In this document: positions 1 through 8,579 of the stretch, in pieces
Position numbering within the stretch: position 1 is the first letter of the stretch
Layout of the letters: the number at the start of each line of letters is the position of its first letter
Origin: QQUJ01 sp050287605
GTDB taxonomy: Bacteria; Pseudomonadota; Gammaproteobacteria; QQUJ01
Assembly: GCA_050287605.1 (NCBI GenBank)
Contig: JBNKCG010000070.1
Span: 62,001 to 126,000 of the forward strand
DNA length: 64,000 nt
Reading direction: 5' to 3'
Made by a program: the position numbers and the translations under genes
The notes under the pieces: model-generated
Seen by the model: only the letters and a program-made list of their open reading frames with translations
What the model was told of the DNA's origin: nothing
The model's database searches: none

Positions 1-1
1 C

Positions 2-583
2 GAAAAGCTCTTCACCGCCTGGTTCAGCGACTGCTGCCCGCCAACGCTGGTATCGCGCAACGCAGATCAACTGCGCGCCTTCCTGGGCGAATACGGTGAC
101 ATGATCCTCAAGCCGCTGGGCTCCATGGGCGGCGCGGGTATATTTCGCATTGCAGCTGGTGACCCCAACGTCAACGTGGTCATCGAGACCCTCACCGACA
201 ACGGCGCCCGCTACGCCATGGCGCAGCGCTTCATCCCCGAGATCAGCGCCGGCGACAAGCGCATCCTGCTCATCGACGGCGAACCGGTCCCTTACGCCCT
301 GGCGCGTATCCCGGCGCCGGGGGAGACCCGCGGCAACCTGGCCGTGGGCGGTCGCGGCGAAGGGGTAGCGCTGTCGGACGCGGATTACGCCATCTGCGAA
401 CGCGTAGCCCCGGAGCTGCGCCGCCGTGGCCTGATCTTCGTGGGACTCGACGTGATCGGCGACTACCTCACCGAGATCAACGTCACCAGTCCCACCTGTA
501 TCCGCGAACTCGACGCCCAGTTCGGGCTCGACATCGGCGGGATGCTGATGGAGGCCATCGGTCGGCGTCTTGCACAAGCGTAA
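2..583 (+). CDS. gshB: Glutathione synthetase, C-terminal part (5' end outside window)
   Basis: ATP-grasp ligase that joins gamma-glutamylcysteine and glycine in the cytoplasm, the last step of glutathione synthesis. The reading frame is open from base 2 and has no start in the window, so only the last ~193 residues are present. Visible signatures are the ATP-grasp segment LKPLGSMGGAGIFR, the YAMAQRFIPE and GDKRILLIDGEP strands, and the C-terminal metal/substrate segment DVIGDYLTEINVTSPTCIRE, all typical of proteobacterial GshB. The protein ends normally with TAA. It lies upstream of the tonB-like, yqgE and ruvX genes, the order known from Pseudomonas. The identification is secure; only the truncation by the window edge is notable. 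Confidence 0.95.
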   Translation, partial: EKLFTAWFSDCCPPTLVSRNADQLRAFLGEYGDMILKPLGSMGGAGIFRIAAGDPNVNVVIETLTDNGARYAMAQRFIPEISAGDKRILLIDGEPVPYALARIPAPGETRGNLAVGGRGEGVALSDADYAICERVAPELRRRGLIFVGLDVIGDYLTEINVTSPTCIRELDAQFGLDIGGMLMEAIGRRLAQA

Positions 584-596
584 GTTCACACCCCGA

Positions 597-625
597 TTGA
601 CATTCGCGCCGGAACTTATTGAAAT
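597..625 (+). promoter_or_regulatory. Candidate sigma70 promoter for the tonB-like gene
   Basis: A perfect -35 hexamer TTGACA (597-602) is followed after 17 bases by TGAAAT (620-625, two mismatches to TATAAT). Transcription would start near 632, about 30 bases before the ATG at 664. Seen by eye only. It would make the tonB-yqgE-ruvX-pyr block transcriptionally separable from gshB. Confidence 0.5.
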
Positions 626-663
626 GGCACAAGTTCAGCCGTTAGTGACCATTTGATTCTTCC

Positions 664-1542
664 ATGAGTGCCGTCGTCGTCGCCGCCCCCCAGATCAGCG
701 CCCGCAACCGGCTCGAGATGACGCTGTTCGTGGCCGCCGCCGTGCATGCGGTAATCATCCTCGGCATCGGATTCGGCATCGACATCTTGCCCCGCGATCC
801 GGTGCAGCGCATGGAGATCACCCTGGTCCACAACCGCTCCGATACCGCGCCCGAACACGCCAAACTGCTCGCCCAGGCCAACCAGGAAGGCGGTGGCGAT
901 CTGGACAAGGCGGCGCACCAGACCAGTCCTGCCTCGACGCCGGCCGTACTGCCCAGCCAGGGTGCCGACGCCTACTCGCAACCCGCCAAACCTGCCGCCC
1001 CGAAACAGCAGGCGCACCAGCAGATCCTCACCACCCATCGGCGCAGCCCGCAGCACGCTTCGGACGATCCGGCGCTCGACCAAACGCCACCGCTGCCCGA
1101 TGCCGAAACGCTGATGACCCGCTCGCTGCAGATGGCCAGCCTCAGCAGTGAAATCAACCGCGAGCTGCAAACCAACGCCGAGCGCCCGCGCCAGAAGTTC
1201 ATCTCCGCCAGCACCCGCGAATACAAATACGCCGCCTACGAAGAGGCTTGGCGGCTGAAGATCGAACGCATCGGCAACCTCAACTATCCCAGCGAGGCGG
1301 TGCGGCGCAAAATCTCCGGCGCGCTGCTGCTCGACGTGGCACTTAGCCCGGACGGCTCGGTACTCAGCATTCGCGTCGCCCAGAGCTCCGGGCACAAGGC
1401 CCTCGACGACGCGGCAATCCGCATCGTTCACCTCGCCGCGCCGTTCGCCCCGTTCCCACCCAAGATCCGCGCCGAGACCGACATCCTGCACATCATCCGC
1501 ACCTGGAAGTTCGACAACGACTACCGCCTCTCCAGCCGCTGA
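664..1542 (+). CDS. tonB3: TonB-like energy transducer (TonB3-type)
   Basis: Inner-membrane anchored periplasmic protein of 292 residues. A single N-terminal membrane segment lies at about residues 20-39. A Pro/Gln/Ala-rich periplasmic linker follows, then a helical region, then a TonB C-terminal domain (about residues 205-292: YPSEAVRRKISGALLLDVAL, PDGSVLSIRVAQSSGHKALD, ending near a WKF motif). The family couples the proton-motive force via ExbB/ExbD to outer-membrane proteins, but no exbBD or receptor gene is nearby. The position between gshB and yqgE matches tonB3 of P. aeruginosa, which has been linked to twitching motility, and pilT/pilU lie 5 kb downstream. The TonB fold is well supported; the TonB3 role is inferred from synteny. 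No strong Shine-Dalgarno sequence precedes the ATG. Confidence 0.85.
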   Translation: MSAVVVAAPQISARNRLEMTLFVAAAVHAVIILGIGFGIDILPRDPVQRMEITLVHNRSDTAPEHAKLLAQANQEGGGDLDKAAHQTSPASTPAVLPSQGADAYSQPAKPAAPKQQAHQQILTTHRRSPQHASDDPALDQTPPLPDAETLMTRSLQMASLSSEINRELQTNAERPRQKFISASTREYKYAAYEEAWRLKIERIGNLNYPSEAVRRKISGALLLDVALSPDGSVLSIRVAQSSGHKALDDAAIRIVHLAAPFAPFPPKIRAETDILHIIRTWKFDNDYRLSSR

Positions 1543-1603
1543 CGCTGGCGCAACGCCGGACCAGACACTGCGGTGAGAAAAGCACGCCGGGACGCAGTAC
1601 ACT

Positions 1604-2173
1604 ATGTCCATGGCCCCCACCTCCTACCTCACCAACCACTTCCTGATCGCCATGCCGACGCTTCAGGACCCCAACTTCGCGCGCACCGTCACCTTTATCT
1701 GCGAACACAATGACGACGGGGCCATGGGCATCGTCATCAATCGCCCCCTGGATCTTCACCTGGGCGACGTGCTCAGCCACATGGACATCCAGACGCACGG
1801 CGAGCAAGTCGCCCAACTGCCGGTGGTACTGGGCGGCCCGGTGCAGCGCGAGCGCGGCTTCGTGCTCCACCAGCCGGCCAGCGACTGGGAAGCTACGTTG
1901 CGCATCAGCGACCAGATCGGTGTCACCACCTCGCGAGACATCCTCGCCGCCATCGCTGAGGGCAAAGGCCCCACGCAAATCCTGGTCGCCCTCGGCTATG
2001 CCGGCTGGGCGCCCGGGCAGTTGGAGCAGGAGATGGCGGACAACGCCTGGCTGAGCGGCCCCGCCGATTCCCAGATCCTCTTCGACCTCCCCTACCCGGC
2101 ACGCTGGGAAGCCGCCGCTGCGCTGCTCGGGGTCGACCTCAACACCCTCTCCGACGAGGTGGGGCACGCGTGA
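1604..2173 (+). CDS. yqgE: YqgE/AlgH family protein (UPF0301)
   Basis: A cytoplasmic protein of 189 residues, the usual length for the UPF0301/DUF179 family. The N-terminal signature LTNHFLIAMPTLQDPNFART and the downstream GAMGIVINRPL motif identify it clearly. The C-terminal part carries LVALGYAGWAPGQLEQE, also typical. Its biochemical function is not firmly known; the Pseudomonas homologue was named AlgH for an effect on alginate gene expression. It overlaps ruvX by four bases (GTGA), a conserved arrangement in gammaproteobacteria that indicates co-translation. A second in-frame ATG at 1610 is equally possible as start; TACACT just before 1604 could be a -10 box, in which case the transcript would be nearly leaderless. 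Confidence 0.95.
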   Translation: MSMAPTSYLTNHFLIAMPTLQDPNFARTVTFICEHNDDGAMGIVINRPLDLHLGDVLSHMDIQTHGEQVAQLPVVLGGPVQRERGFVLHQPASDWEATLRISDQIGVTTSRDILAAIAEGKGPTQILVALGYAGWAPGQLEQEMADNAWLSGPADSQILFDLPYPARWEAAAALLGVDLNTLSDEVGHA

Positions 2174-2598
2174 CGGCGCGGCCCCGCACCCTGCTCGGAT
2201 TCGACTACGGACTGAAGCGCATCGGGGTCGCGGTGGGCCAGGAACTGACCCGCACCGCCAATGCGCTGGAGACGTTGCACGTACCGGAAAGCGGCATCGA
2301 CTGGTCGGCCATCGGGGCGTTGATCGACGAATGGCAGGCCGAGGCGCTGGTGGTCGGCATCCCCCTCAACATGGATGGCAGCGAACACGAAATGACGTTG
2401 GCCGCGCGGCGATTTGCCCGCCGGCTGCAGGGAAGGTATCGTCTGCCGGTCTACGAGATCGACGAGCGGCTCTCGTCCGTGGAGGCCGAACACGCCTTGC
2501 GGGCACGCGGTGAACGTCGCCATCGCCGCGGCGAGGTCGATCGCGAAGCCGCGCAGGTGATCCTGCAAACCTGGCTCAATGAGCAGGAGACAAAATAA
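2170..2598 (+). CDS. ruvX: RuvX/YqgF, Holliday junction resolvase-like pre-16S rRNA nuclease
   Basis: RNase H-fold nuclease of 142 residues, implicated in 5' end maturation of 16S rRNA and formerly called putative Holliday junction resolvase. The N-terminal LLGFDYGLKRIGVAVGQ supplies the catalytic Asp and the G-x-x-R-I-G-V-A motif; ALVVGIPLNMDGSEHEMT and YEIDERLSSVEAE supply the other acidic residues; a C-terminal Asp (VDREAAQVIL) completes the set. The GTG start at 2170 overlaps the yqgE stop. Four bases separate its stop from the chosen pyrR start, so yqgE-ruvX-pyrR probably form one transcription unit, as in Pseudomonas. Confidence 0.95.
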   Translation: MTARPRTLLGFDYGLKRIGVAVGQELTRTANALETLHVPESGIDWSAIGALIDEWQAEALVVGIPLNMDGSEHEMTLAARRFARRLQGRYRLPVYEIDERLSSVEAEHALRARGERRHRRGEVDREAAQVILQTWLNEQETK

Positions 2599-2602
2599 CG
2601 CC

Positions 2603-3106
2603 ATGCAAGCTGACGAAATCGACGCCCTGATCGAGCGGATGGCCGATCAATTGCGCACCCGCATCGCGGCGCGACCCAAGGCCGCGCCGCTGATGGTGGG
2701 CATCCACACCGGCGGGGTATGGATCGCGCAGCGCCTGCATAGGGAACTGGCACTGAGCGACGCACTGGGTTCGCTGGACATCACCTTTTACCGTGACGAC
2801 TTCACGCGCATCGGCCTCAATCCCCAGGTCAAACCCTCGCAGCTCCCGGTAGCGGTGGACGAGCGCCACGTCATCCTGGTAGACGACGTGCTGCACACCG
2901 GACGCACCATCCGCGCCGCCATGAACGAGCTGTTCGACTACGGGCGCCCGGCCGCCGTCACCCTGGCCTGCCTGGTAGACCGCCCCGGCCGCGAACTGCC
3001 CATTCAGCCCGACGTGGTTGGATTACACATGGAACTTGAGCCCGGAGAACACGTAAAATTGTCCGGCCCCGAACCCCTGACATTAACCGTGCAGACGACC
3101 GCGTGA
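2603..3106 (+). CDS. pyrR: PyrR bifunctional regulator / uracil phosphoribosyltransferase
   Basis: Type I phosphoribosyltransferase-fold protein of 167 residues. The PRPP-binding motif is HVILVDDVLHTGRTIRAAMN. In Gram-positive bacteria PyrR binds pyr mRNA leaders to control attenuation; in Pseudomonas-type gammaproteobacteria the gene sits ahead of pyrB-pyrC', as here, and its regulatory mode is less clear. I chose the ATG at 2603 because AGGAGA lies 12 bases upstream and the resulting N-terminus (MQADEIDALIERMADQL) fits the family; an in-frame ATG at 2579 inside ruvX would add eight unrelated residues. The 88-base gap to pyrB showed no obvious PyrR-type anti-antiterminator hairpin to me. Confidence 0.92.
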   Translation: MQADEIDALIERMADQLRTRIAARPKAAPLMVGIHTGGVWIAQRLHRELALSDALGSLDITFYRDDFTRIGLNPQVKPSQLPVAVDERHVILVDDVLHTGRTIRAAMNELFDYGRPAAVTLACLVDRPGRELPIQPDVVGLHMELEPGEHVKLSGPEPLTLTVQTTA

Positions 3107-3194
3107 ATTCATCACCCGCAAACCCGCTCTCCCCCCCACCACTAACATCGACAGTTACCCTTTTTCCCTCCGCCTGCGCGGCAAGGAGCGCCGC

Positions 3195-4175
3195 ATGACC
3201 CATACGCCGAATCTCCAGGTGGACGCCCAAGGGCGGCTGCGCCATTTTCTCACCACCGAGGGGTTAAGCCGCGAGCTGCTCACCGAGATCCTCGACACCG
3301 CCGACAGCTTCATGTCGGTGGTGGACCAGAGCGTAAAGAAGGTCCCGCTGCTGCGCGGGCGCACCGTGGTCAACCTCTTCTACGAGCCCAGCACGCGCAC
3401 CCGCACCACCTTCGAGCTGGCCGCCAAGCGGCTCTCCGCCGACGTGCTCAACATCGCCGTCAGCACCTCCTCGGCCACCAAGGGCGAGACGCTGCTCGAC
3501 ACCGTGCGCAACCTCGAAGCGATGCACTCGGACATGTTCATCGTGCGTCACAACCAAAGCGGCGCCGCACACTTCATCGCCCAGCACGCCGCCCCGCACG
3601 TGGCCGTGATCAACGCCGGCGACGGTCGCCACGCGCACCCCACCCAGGCCATGTTGGACATGCTCACCATCCGTCGCCACAAAGGGAACTTTCAGGATCT
3701 CAGCGTCGTCATCGTCGGCGACATTCTGCACTCGCGGGTGGCACGTTCGCAGATCCACGCCCTCAATACGCTGGGAGTGGGTGAGGTGCGGGTGGTCGGA
3801 CCCAAAACGCTGCTGCCGGCAGAGATCGAGTCCCTGGGGGTCAAGGTGTTCACCAACCTCGACGCCGGTCTGGAGGGCGTCGATGTGGTGATGATGCTGC
3901 GTCTGCAACGCGAACGCATGCGCGGCACGCTGCTACCCAGCGCCCACGAGTACTTCCAGCTCTTCGGGCTCAACGAGCGGCGCCTGACACGCACCAAACC
4001 CGACGCCATCGTGATGCACCCCGGCCCCATCAACCGTGGCGTGGAGATCGAGAGCGAGGTGGCCGACGGTCCGCGCTCGGTGATCCTGCAGCAGGTCACC
4101 CACGGCATCGCGGTACGCATGGCGGTGATCTCCATGACCATGGGGAGCCGCACCCAGGAAGGAGCGGAGGCATGA
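3195..4175 (+). CDS. pyrB: Aspartate carbamoyltransferase catalytic chain
   Basis: Catalyses carbamoyl phosphate + aspartate to carbamoyl aspartate, the committed step of pyrimidine synthesis. At 326 residues it matches the Pseudomonas-type chain. The carbamoyl-phosphate motif FYEPSTRTRTTFE (S-T-R-T-R) is near residue 62, the flexible-loop region SSATKGETLLDT follows, and HPTQAMLDM and PGPINRGVEI form the rest of the active site. It starts with ATG after GGAG and overlaps the pyrC' gene by four bases (ATGA), implying translational coupling. No pyrI regulatory-chain gene is present; in class A ATCases of this type the partner is the dihydroorotase-like subunit encoded next door. Confidence 0.97.
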   Translation: MTHTPNLQVDAQGRLRHFLTTEGLSRELLTEILDTADSFMSVVDQSVKKVPLLRGRTVVNLFYEPSTRTRTTFELAAKRLSADVLNIAVSTSSATKGETLLDTVRNLEAMHSDMFIVRHNQSGAAHFIAQHAAPHVAVINAGDGRHAHPTQAMLDMLTIRRHKGNFQDLSVVIVGDILHSRVARSQIHALNTLGVGEVRVVGPKTLLPAEIESLGVKVFTNLDAGLEGVDVVMMLRLQRERMRGTLLPSAHEYFQLFGLNERRLTRTKPDAIVMHPGPINRGVEIESEVADGPRSVILQQVTHGIAVRMAVISMTMGSRTQEGAEA

Positions 4176-5458
4176 GCCGCATACGCATCCGCAACGGCCG
4201 CGTCATCGACCCCGCCAACCGCATCGATCAGGTGACCGATCTCTACGTGGCCGAAGGCCTCATCGCCGCCGTGGGTTCCTCCCCCGACGGCTTTCACGCC
4301 GACCGCGAGATCGACGCCAGCGGCCGCTGGGTCTGCCCCGGCCTGATCGACCTCTGCGCGCGTACCCGCGAGCCCGGCGACGAACCCAAAGGCACCATTG
4401 CCAGCGAGACGGCAGCCGCGGCCGCGGCCGGCATCACCACGCTGATTTGCCCGCCGGACACCGACCCGGTAGTCGACACCCCGGCCGTGATCGAGCTGAT
4501 CCGCCAGCGCAACGAACTGGCCGGCAAGGCGCACCTGCTACCGCTGGGTGCGCTCACCCAGAACCTCGACGGCGAAACCTTGAGCGAGATGGCCGCGCTC
4601 AAAGCCGCCGGTGCCGTGGGCATCAGTAACGCCGACCGGCCGCTGGCCAACACCCTGGTGATGATGCGTGCCCTGGAGTACGCCGCCACTTTCGACCTCA
4701 CCGTCTTCCTCCATCCCGAAGACCCCGCCCTGCGCAACGACGGCCTGATGCACGAGGGGGCGGTGAGCACGCGCCTGGGGCTGCCCGGCATCCCCGATGC
4801 GGCGGAGACCGTTGCGGTGGCCCGTGACTTGGCGCTGATTGCGCGCTCCGGCATCCGCGCCCACTTTTGTCAGCTCTCCAGCGCACGCTCGGTGCGCATG
4901 ATCGCCCGCGCGCAGCAGGACGGCCTGCCGGTGAGTGCCGACGTGGCCGCCCACCAGCTGTTTCTCACCGAGACCGACCTGTTGGGCTTCGACAGCAACT
5001 GCCATGTGCATCCGCCGCTGCGCACCCAGCGCGACCGCGATGCGCTGCGCGAGGCGGTGGCCGACGGCACGGTGAGCGTCATCTGCTCGGATCACCAACC
5101 CCACGAACCGGATGCCAAGGCTGCGCCGCTGGGTGAAACCGAGCCCGGCATCGCGGGGTTGGAAACGCTGCTACCCCTCACCCTGCGCCTGGTGGACGAC
5201 GGGCTGCTCGACCCGCTGACCGCCATCGCGCGGCTCACCAGCGGTCCGGCCCAGGTACTGCGCCGCGCCACCGGCACGCTCGCCGTCGGCAGCGCCGCGG
5301 ACATCTGCCTGATCGATCCCGACGCCCACTGGACGCTGACCCGCTCGGCGCTGCGTAGCCGCGGCCACAACACCCCCTTCCTGGGCTGGGAGTTTCGCGG
5401 CCGAGTCACCCACACCCTGCTCGGCGGTCGCATGGTGCACGCGCCGGATGGTGCCTAG
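4172..5458 (+). CDS. pyrC': Dihydroorotase-like subunit, probably catalytically inactive (PyrC')
   Basis: An amidohydrolase-superfamily protein of 428 residues, the size of class I dihydroorotases. The first metal motif, normally D-x-H-x-H-x-R-x-P-G, reads D60-L-C-A-R-T-R-E-P-G, so both metal-binding histidines are replaced (Cys62, Arg64). Other expected ligands remain: His181 (FLHPEDP), His231 (RAHFCQLSS) and Asp307 (CSDHQPH). This pattern is known from P. aeruginosa PyrC', which does not catalyse dihydroorotase activity but is needed for assembly of active ATCase. The four-base overlap with pyrB supports the same role. A functional dihydroorotase must then be encoded elsewhere. The inactivity is inferred from the residues, not tested. 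Confidence 0.93.
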   Translation: MSRIRIRNGRVIDPANRIDQVTDLYVAEGLIAAVGSSPDGFHADREIDASGRWVCPGLIDLCARTREPGDEPKGTIASETAAAAAAGITTLICPPDTDPVVDTPAVIELIRQRNELAGKAHLLPLGALTQNLDGETLSEMAALKAAGAVGISNADRPLANTLVMMRALEYAATFDLTVFLHPEDPALRNDGLMHEGAVSTRLGLPGIPDAAETVAVARDLALIARSGIRAHFCQLSSARSVRMIARAQQDGLPVSADVAAHQLFLTETDLLGFDSNCHVHPPLRTQRDRDALREAVADGTVSVICSDHQPHEPDAKAAPLGETEPGIAGLETLLPLTLRLVDDGLLDPLTAIARLTSGPAQVLRRATGTLAVGSAADICLIDPDAHWTLTRSALRSRGHNTPFLGWEFRGRVTHTLLGGRMVHAPDGA

Positions 5459-5479
5459 CCGCATCCCCACGGAGACCGC

Positions 5480-6370
5480 ATGGATCATCACTCTCACCGC
5501 GGCACGATCTTCGCCGAACAGGCCGAAATCCTGGCGCATCAGACCTACGCCGGGGAGCAGCAAGTGCTGCGCCTGCACGCCCCGAAAACGGCCGCCCACG
5601 CCCAACCCGGCAGTTTCGCTCACCTGCAGTGCGACCCGCAGCTCCCGCTGCGCCGGCCGCTCTCCATCATGCGCGTCTCCGCGCAGGAGGGGTGGGTGGA
5701 CTTCCTCTACAAAGTGGTAGGACGAGGGACCACGCTGCTGGCCCGGCGCCAGGTGGGCGAGACCGTCGACCTGCTGGGCCCCATCGGCCGGCCGTTCACC
5801 CTGCTACCCGGTCGCCACCGCCCGTTGCTGATGGGCGGCGGCGTGGGCATCCCGCCGATGATTTTTCTGGCCGAATCGATGCGCCCCCAAATCGGGGCGC
5901 TGCAGCCGCTGGTGTTGATGGGTTCGGAGGTGCCGTTTCCTTTCGCCGCGCGCCCCTCGCAGATCGTGATTCCGGGCATTCCCGAGGGTGTGATCGGCTG
6001 CATGCCGCTGCTGGAGGATTGGGGCGTCGCCTCGCGGCTGGCCAGCCTGCAAGGGTATCCGGGCTGTTTCGACGGTTACATCACCGACCTGGCGCGCACT
6101 TGGCTGCAAGGCCTGAGTGCCGACCAGCGCTGCGAAGTGGCGATCTACGCCTGCGGCCCGCACCCGATGTTGGCGGCGGTCGCCGCGCTGGCGCGCGAAT
6201 ACGACCTGCCGTGCCAGGTGTCGCTGGAGGAGTTCATGGCATGCGGCGTCGGCGGCTGCGCGGGATGCGCCGTGGAGGTGAGTACGCCGCAAGGTCCCGC
6301 CATGAAGCGGGTCTGCGTCGACGGGCCGGTGTTCGATGCGCAGGCCGTGTTCATGGCCGACGCGGGGTAA
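5480..6370 (+). CDS. PyrK-like FAD/2Fe-2S electron-transfer protein
   Basis: A ferredoxin-NADP reductase-fold protein of 296 residues resembling the electron-transfer subunit (PyrK) of type 1B dihydroorotate dehydrogenase. FAD-binding RPLS is at residues 59-62, the pyridine-nucleotide loop MGGGVGIPPM at about 118-127, and a 2Fe-2S cluster motif C255-x4-C260-x2-C263 with a final C279, the PyrK spacing. A good GGAG precedes the ATG, and only 21 bases separate it from pyrC', so it is probably in the pyr operon. No pyrDB partner is in the window, and gammaproteobacteria usually use the quinone-linked PyrD without PyrK. It could serve a different dehydrogenase; its real partner is unknown. Confidence 0.82.
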   Translation: MDHHSHRGTIFAEQAEILAHQTYAGEQQVLRLHAPKTAAHAQPGSFAHLQCDPQLPLRRPLSIMRVSAQEGWVDFLYKVVGRGTTLLARRQVGETVDLLGPIGRPFTLLPGRHRPLLMGGGVGIPPMIFLAESMRPQIGALQPLVLMGSEVPFPFAARPSQIVIPGIPEGVIGCMPLLEDWGVASRLASLQGYPGCFDGYITDLARTWLQGLSADQRCEVAIYACGPHPMLAAVAALAREYDLPCQVSLEEFMACGVGGCAGCAVEVSTPQGPAMKRVCVDGPVFDAQAVFMADAG

Positions 6371-6377
6371 ACAAACG

Positions 6378-7505
6378 CTACTCCAGCTCGGAGTCGACCA
6401 GGGTCAGCCCATCCGCGGCCGATTTCAGCTGTTCGATACCCCCCTCCCGGCCGAGCTTGATCATCAGCCGCACCTCGTTGGGCGAATCGGCGTGACGCAA
6501 AGCATCTTCGACGGTGATCTCGCCGTCCAGGAAGAGCTGGAACAGGGCCTGGTCGAAGGTGATCATCCCCTGCTCGTTGGAACGCTTCATCACCTCTTTG
6601 AGTTTGTGCACCTCGCCCTTGTGGATGAGGTCGCTCACCAGCGGCGTGCCCAGCAGGATCTCCACCGCCACCCGCCGGCCGCTGCCGTCCTTGCGCGGGA
6701 GCAACTGCTGTGCCACCACCGCCTTGAGGTTCAATGACAGATCGAGCAGGATCTGGTTGCGCTTGTCGTCGGGGAAGAAGTTGATGACGCGGTCCAGCGC
6801 CTGGTTGGCGTTGTTGGCATGCAGCGTCGCGAGACAGAGGTGGCCGGTCTCCGAGAAGGCGATGGCGTATTCCATGGTCTCGCGGCTGCGGATCTCGCCG
6901 ATCAGAATTACGTCCGGGGCCTGGCGCAGCGTGTTCTTCAGCGCGATCTCGAAGCTGTCGGTGTCGATGCCCACCTCGCGCTGGGTGACGATGCAGCCGG
7001 CGTGCTGGTGCACGTACTCGATGGGATCCTCGATGCTGATGATGTGCCCGGTACTGTTCTGGTTGCGGTAACCGATCATCGAGGCGAGCGAGGTGGACTT
7101 ACCGGTGCCGGTACCCCCCACGAAGATGATCATGCCACGCTTGGTCATCGCCAGATCCTTGATGACCGGCGGCAGATAGAGCTCGTCCACCGTGGGGATC
7201 TTGGTCTCGATACGGCGCAGCACCATGCCGACGTTGTTGCGCTGGACGAAGGCGCTGACGCGGAAACGCCCCACGCCCGAGGCGCTGATGGCGAAGTTGC
7301 ACTCGTGCGAGGACTCGAACTCCTCCACCTGGCGCTGGTTCATCACCCCGAACACCAACTCGCGGGTCTGTTCCGGCGTCAGCGGATTCTTGTTCACGGG
7401 CACCAACTTGCCGTGCACCTTGATGGTGGGTGGAAAGCCCGTGGTAATGAACAGGTCCGAGGCCTTGTTCTGCACCATGAACTTGAGCAACCCCGTGAAA
7501 TCCAT
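6378..7505 (-). CDS. pilU: Type IV pilus retraction ATPase PilU
   Basis: Hexameric secretion-type ATPase of 375 residues acting at the inner-membrane base of type IV pili, where it assists PilT in pilus retraction. Walker A GGTGTGKST is at residues 130-138, followed by the Asp box (ISIEDPIEYVH), the Walker B-like DVILIGEIRSRE and the His box (TGHLCLATLHANN). The C-terminal region has TPLVSDLIHKGEVHKLKEVM rather than the AIRNLIRE motif of PilT, which marks it as PilU. It follows pilT after 39 bases, the usual pilTU order. It converges with the pyrK-like gene with only seven bases between stops, and no separate terminator was seen. Confidence 0.95.
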   Translation of the reverse strand: MDFTGLLKFMVQNKASDLFITTGFPPTIKVHGKLVPVNKNPLTPEQTRELVFGVMNQRQVEEFESSHECNFAISASGVGRFRVSAFVQRNNVGMVLRRIETKIPTVDELYLPPVIKDLAMTKRGMIIFVGGTGTGKSTSLASMIGYRNQNSTGHIISIEDPIEYVHQHAGCIVTQREVGIDTDSFEIALKNTLRQAPDVILIGEIRSRETMEYAIAFSETGHLCLATLHANNANQALDRVINFFPDDKRNQILLDLSLNLKAVVAQQLLPRKDGSGRRVAVEILLGTPLVSDLIHKGEVHKLKEVMKRSNEQGMITFDQALFQLFLDGEITVEDALRHADSPNEVRLMIKLGREGGIEQLKSAADGLTLVDSELE

Positions 7506-7544
7506 ATCGCAACTCCTGGGAACCGCAACGATTCCCGGCTGGCG

Positions 7545-8579
7545 TTAGAAGTTCTCTTTGTTGGCGGCCCGGGTGCGCGCATCTTGGCGCGTCACCAGCC
7601 CCTTATGTACCAAGTCGGTGAGGCACTGGTCCAGTGTCAGCATACCCGCTTTGTTACCGGTCTGAATCGCCGAATACATCTGCGCTATCTTGTTTTCGCG
7701 AATCAGATTACGGATGGCCGGCGTGCCGATCATGATCTCGTGCGCCGCAATACGCCCGCCGCCCACCTTCTTCAATAGCGTCTGCGAAATGACGGCGCGC
7801 AGCGCCTCCGAGAGCATGGAGCGCACCATGTCCTTCTCGCCGCCGGGGAAAACATCGACGATACGGTCGATGGTCTTGGCTGCGGACACCGTGTGCAGCG
7901 TACCGAACACCAGGTGGCCGGTCTCCGCAGCGGTCAGCGCCAGGCGGATCGTCTCCAGGTCGCGCATCTCGCCCACCAGGATGGTGTCGGGATCTTCGCG
8001 CAATGCCGAACGCAGCGCCTCGTTGAAGCCTAGCGTATCGCGATGCACCTCGCGCTGGTTGACCAGGCACTTCTTGCTCTCGTGCACGAACTCGATGGGA
8101 TCCTCAATGGTGAGGATGTGGCCGAACTCGTTCTCGTTCTTGTGGTTGACCATCGCTGCCAGGGTGGTCGATTTGCCCGAACCGGTGGGCCCGGTGACCA
8201 GCACCAGGCCGCGTGGCTGATCCGAGATATCCTTGAAGACCGCCGGACAGCCCAACTCTTCCAAGGTCAGGACGTTGGAGGGAATGGTACGAAACGCCGC
8301 GCCGGTACCACGGTTCTGGGTGAAAGCGTTGACGCGGAAGCGCGCCACCCCGGGGAGTTCGAAGGAGAAATCGGTCTCGTAGAATTCGTCGAAATCCTTG
8401 CGTTGTTTGTCGTTCATGATGTCGTAGACCAGCGCGTGTACGCTCTTGTGGTCCAACGGGGGCAGGTTGATGCGGCGAATATCGCCGTCGACGCGGATCA
8501 TGGGCGGCAACCCCGCCGAGATATGGAGGTCGGAAGCCCCGTTTTTGACACCAAACGCCAGCAATTCGGCTATGTCCAT
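7545..8579 (-). CDS. pilT: Type IV pilus retraction ATPase PilT
   Basis: AAA-type motor ATPase of 344 residues that depolymerises type IV pili, driving twitching motility and DNA uptake. Walker A GPTGSGKST lies at residues 130-138, the Asp box at ILTIEDPIEFVH, Walker B-like DTILVGEMRDLET near 198-210 and the His box at TGHLVFGTLHT. The PilT-specific AIRNLIRE motif, needed for retraction, is present at 288-295. First gene of a pilT-pilU operon, divergent from yggS with a 105-base intergenic region, the same pairing as in P. aeruginosa. Confidence 0.97.
   Translation of the reverse strand: MDIAELLAFGVKNGASDLHISAGLPPMIRVDGDIRRINLPPLDHKSVHALVYDIMNDKQRKDFDEFYETDFSFELPGVARFRVNAFTQNRGTGAAFRTIPSNVLTLEELGCPAVFKDISDQPRGLVLVTGPTGSGKSTTLAAMVNHKNENEFGHILTIEDPIEFVHESKKCLVNQREVHRDTLGFNEALRSALREDPDTILVGEMRDLETIRLALTAAETGHLVFGTLHTVSAAKTIDRIVDVFPGGEKDMVRSMLSEALRAVISQTLLKKVGGGRIAAHEIMIGTPAIRNLIRENKIAQMYSAIQTGNKAGMLTLDQCLTDLVHKGLVTRQDARTRAANKENF

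Noticed and set aside
3107..3194. PyrR-binding attenuator before pyrB
   Set aside because: The 88 bases contain a pyrimidine-rich stretch but no terminator or anti-antiterminator pair that I could draw.
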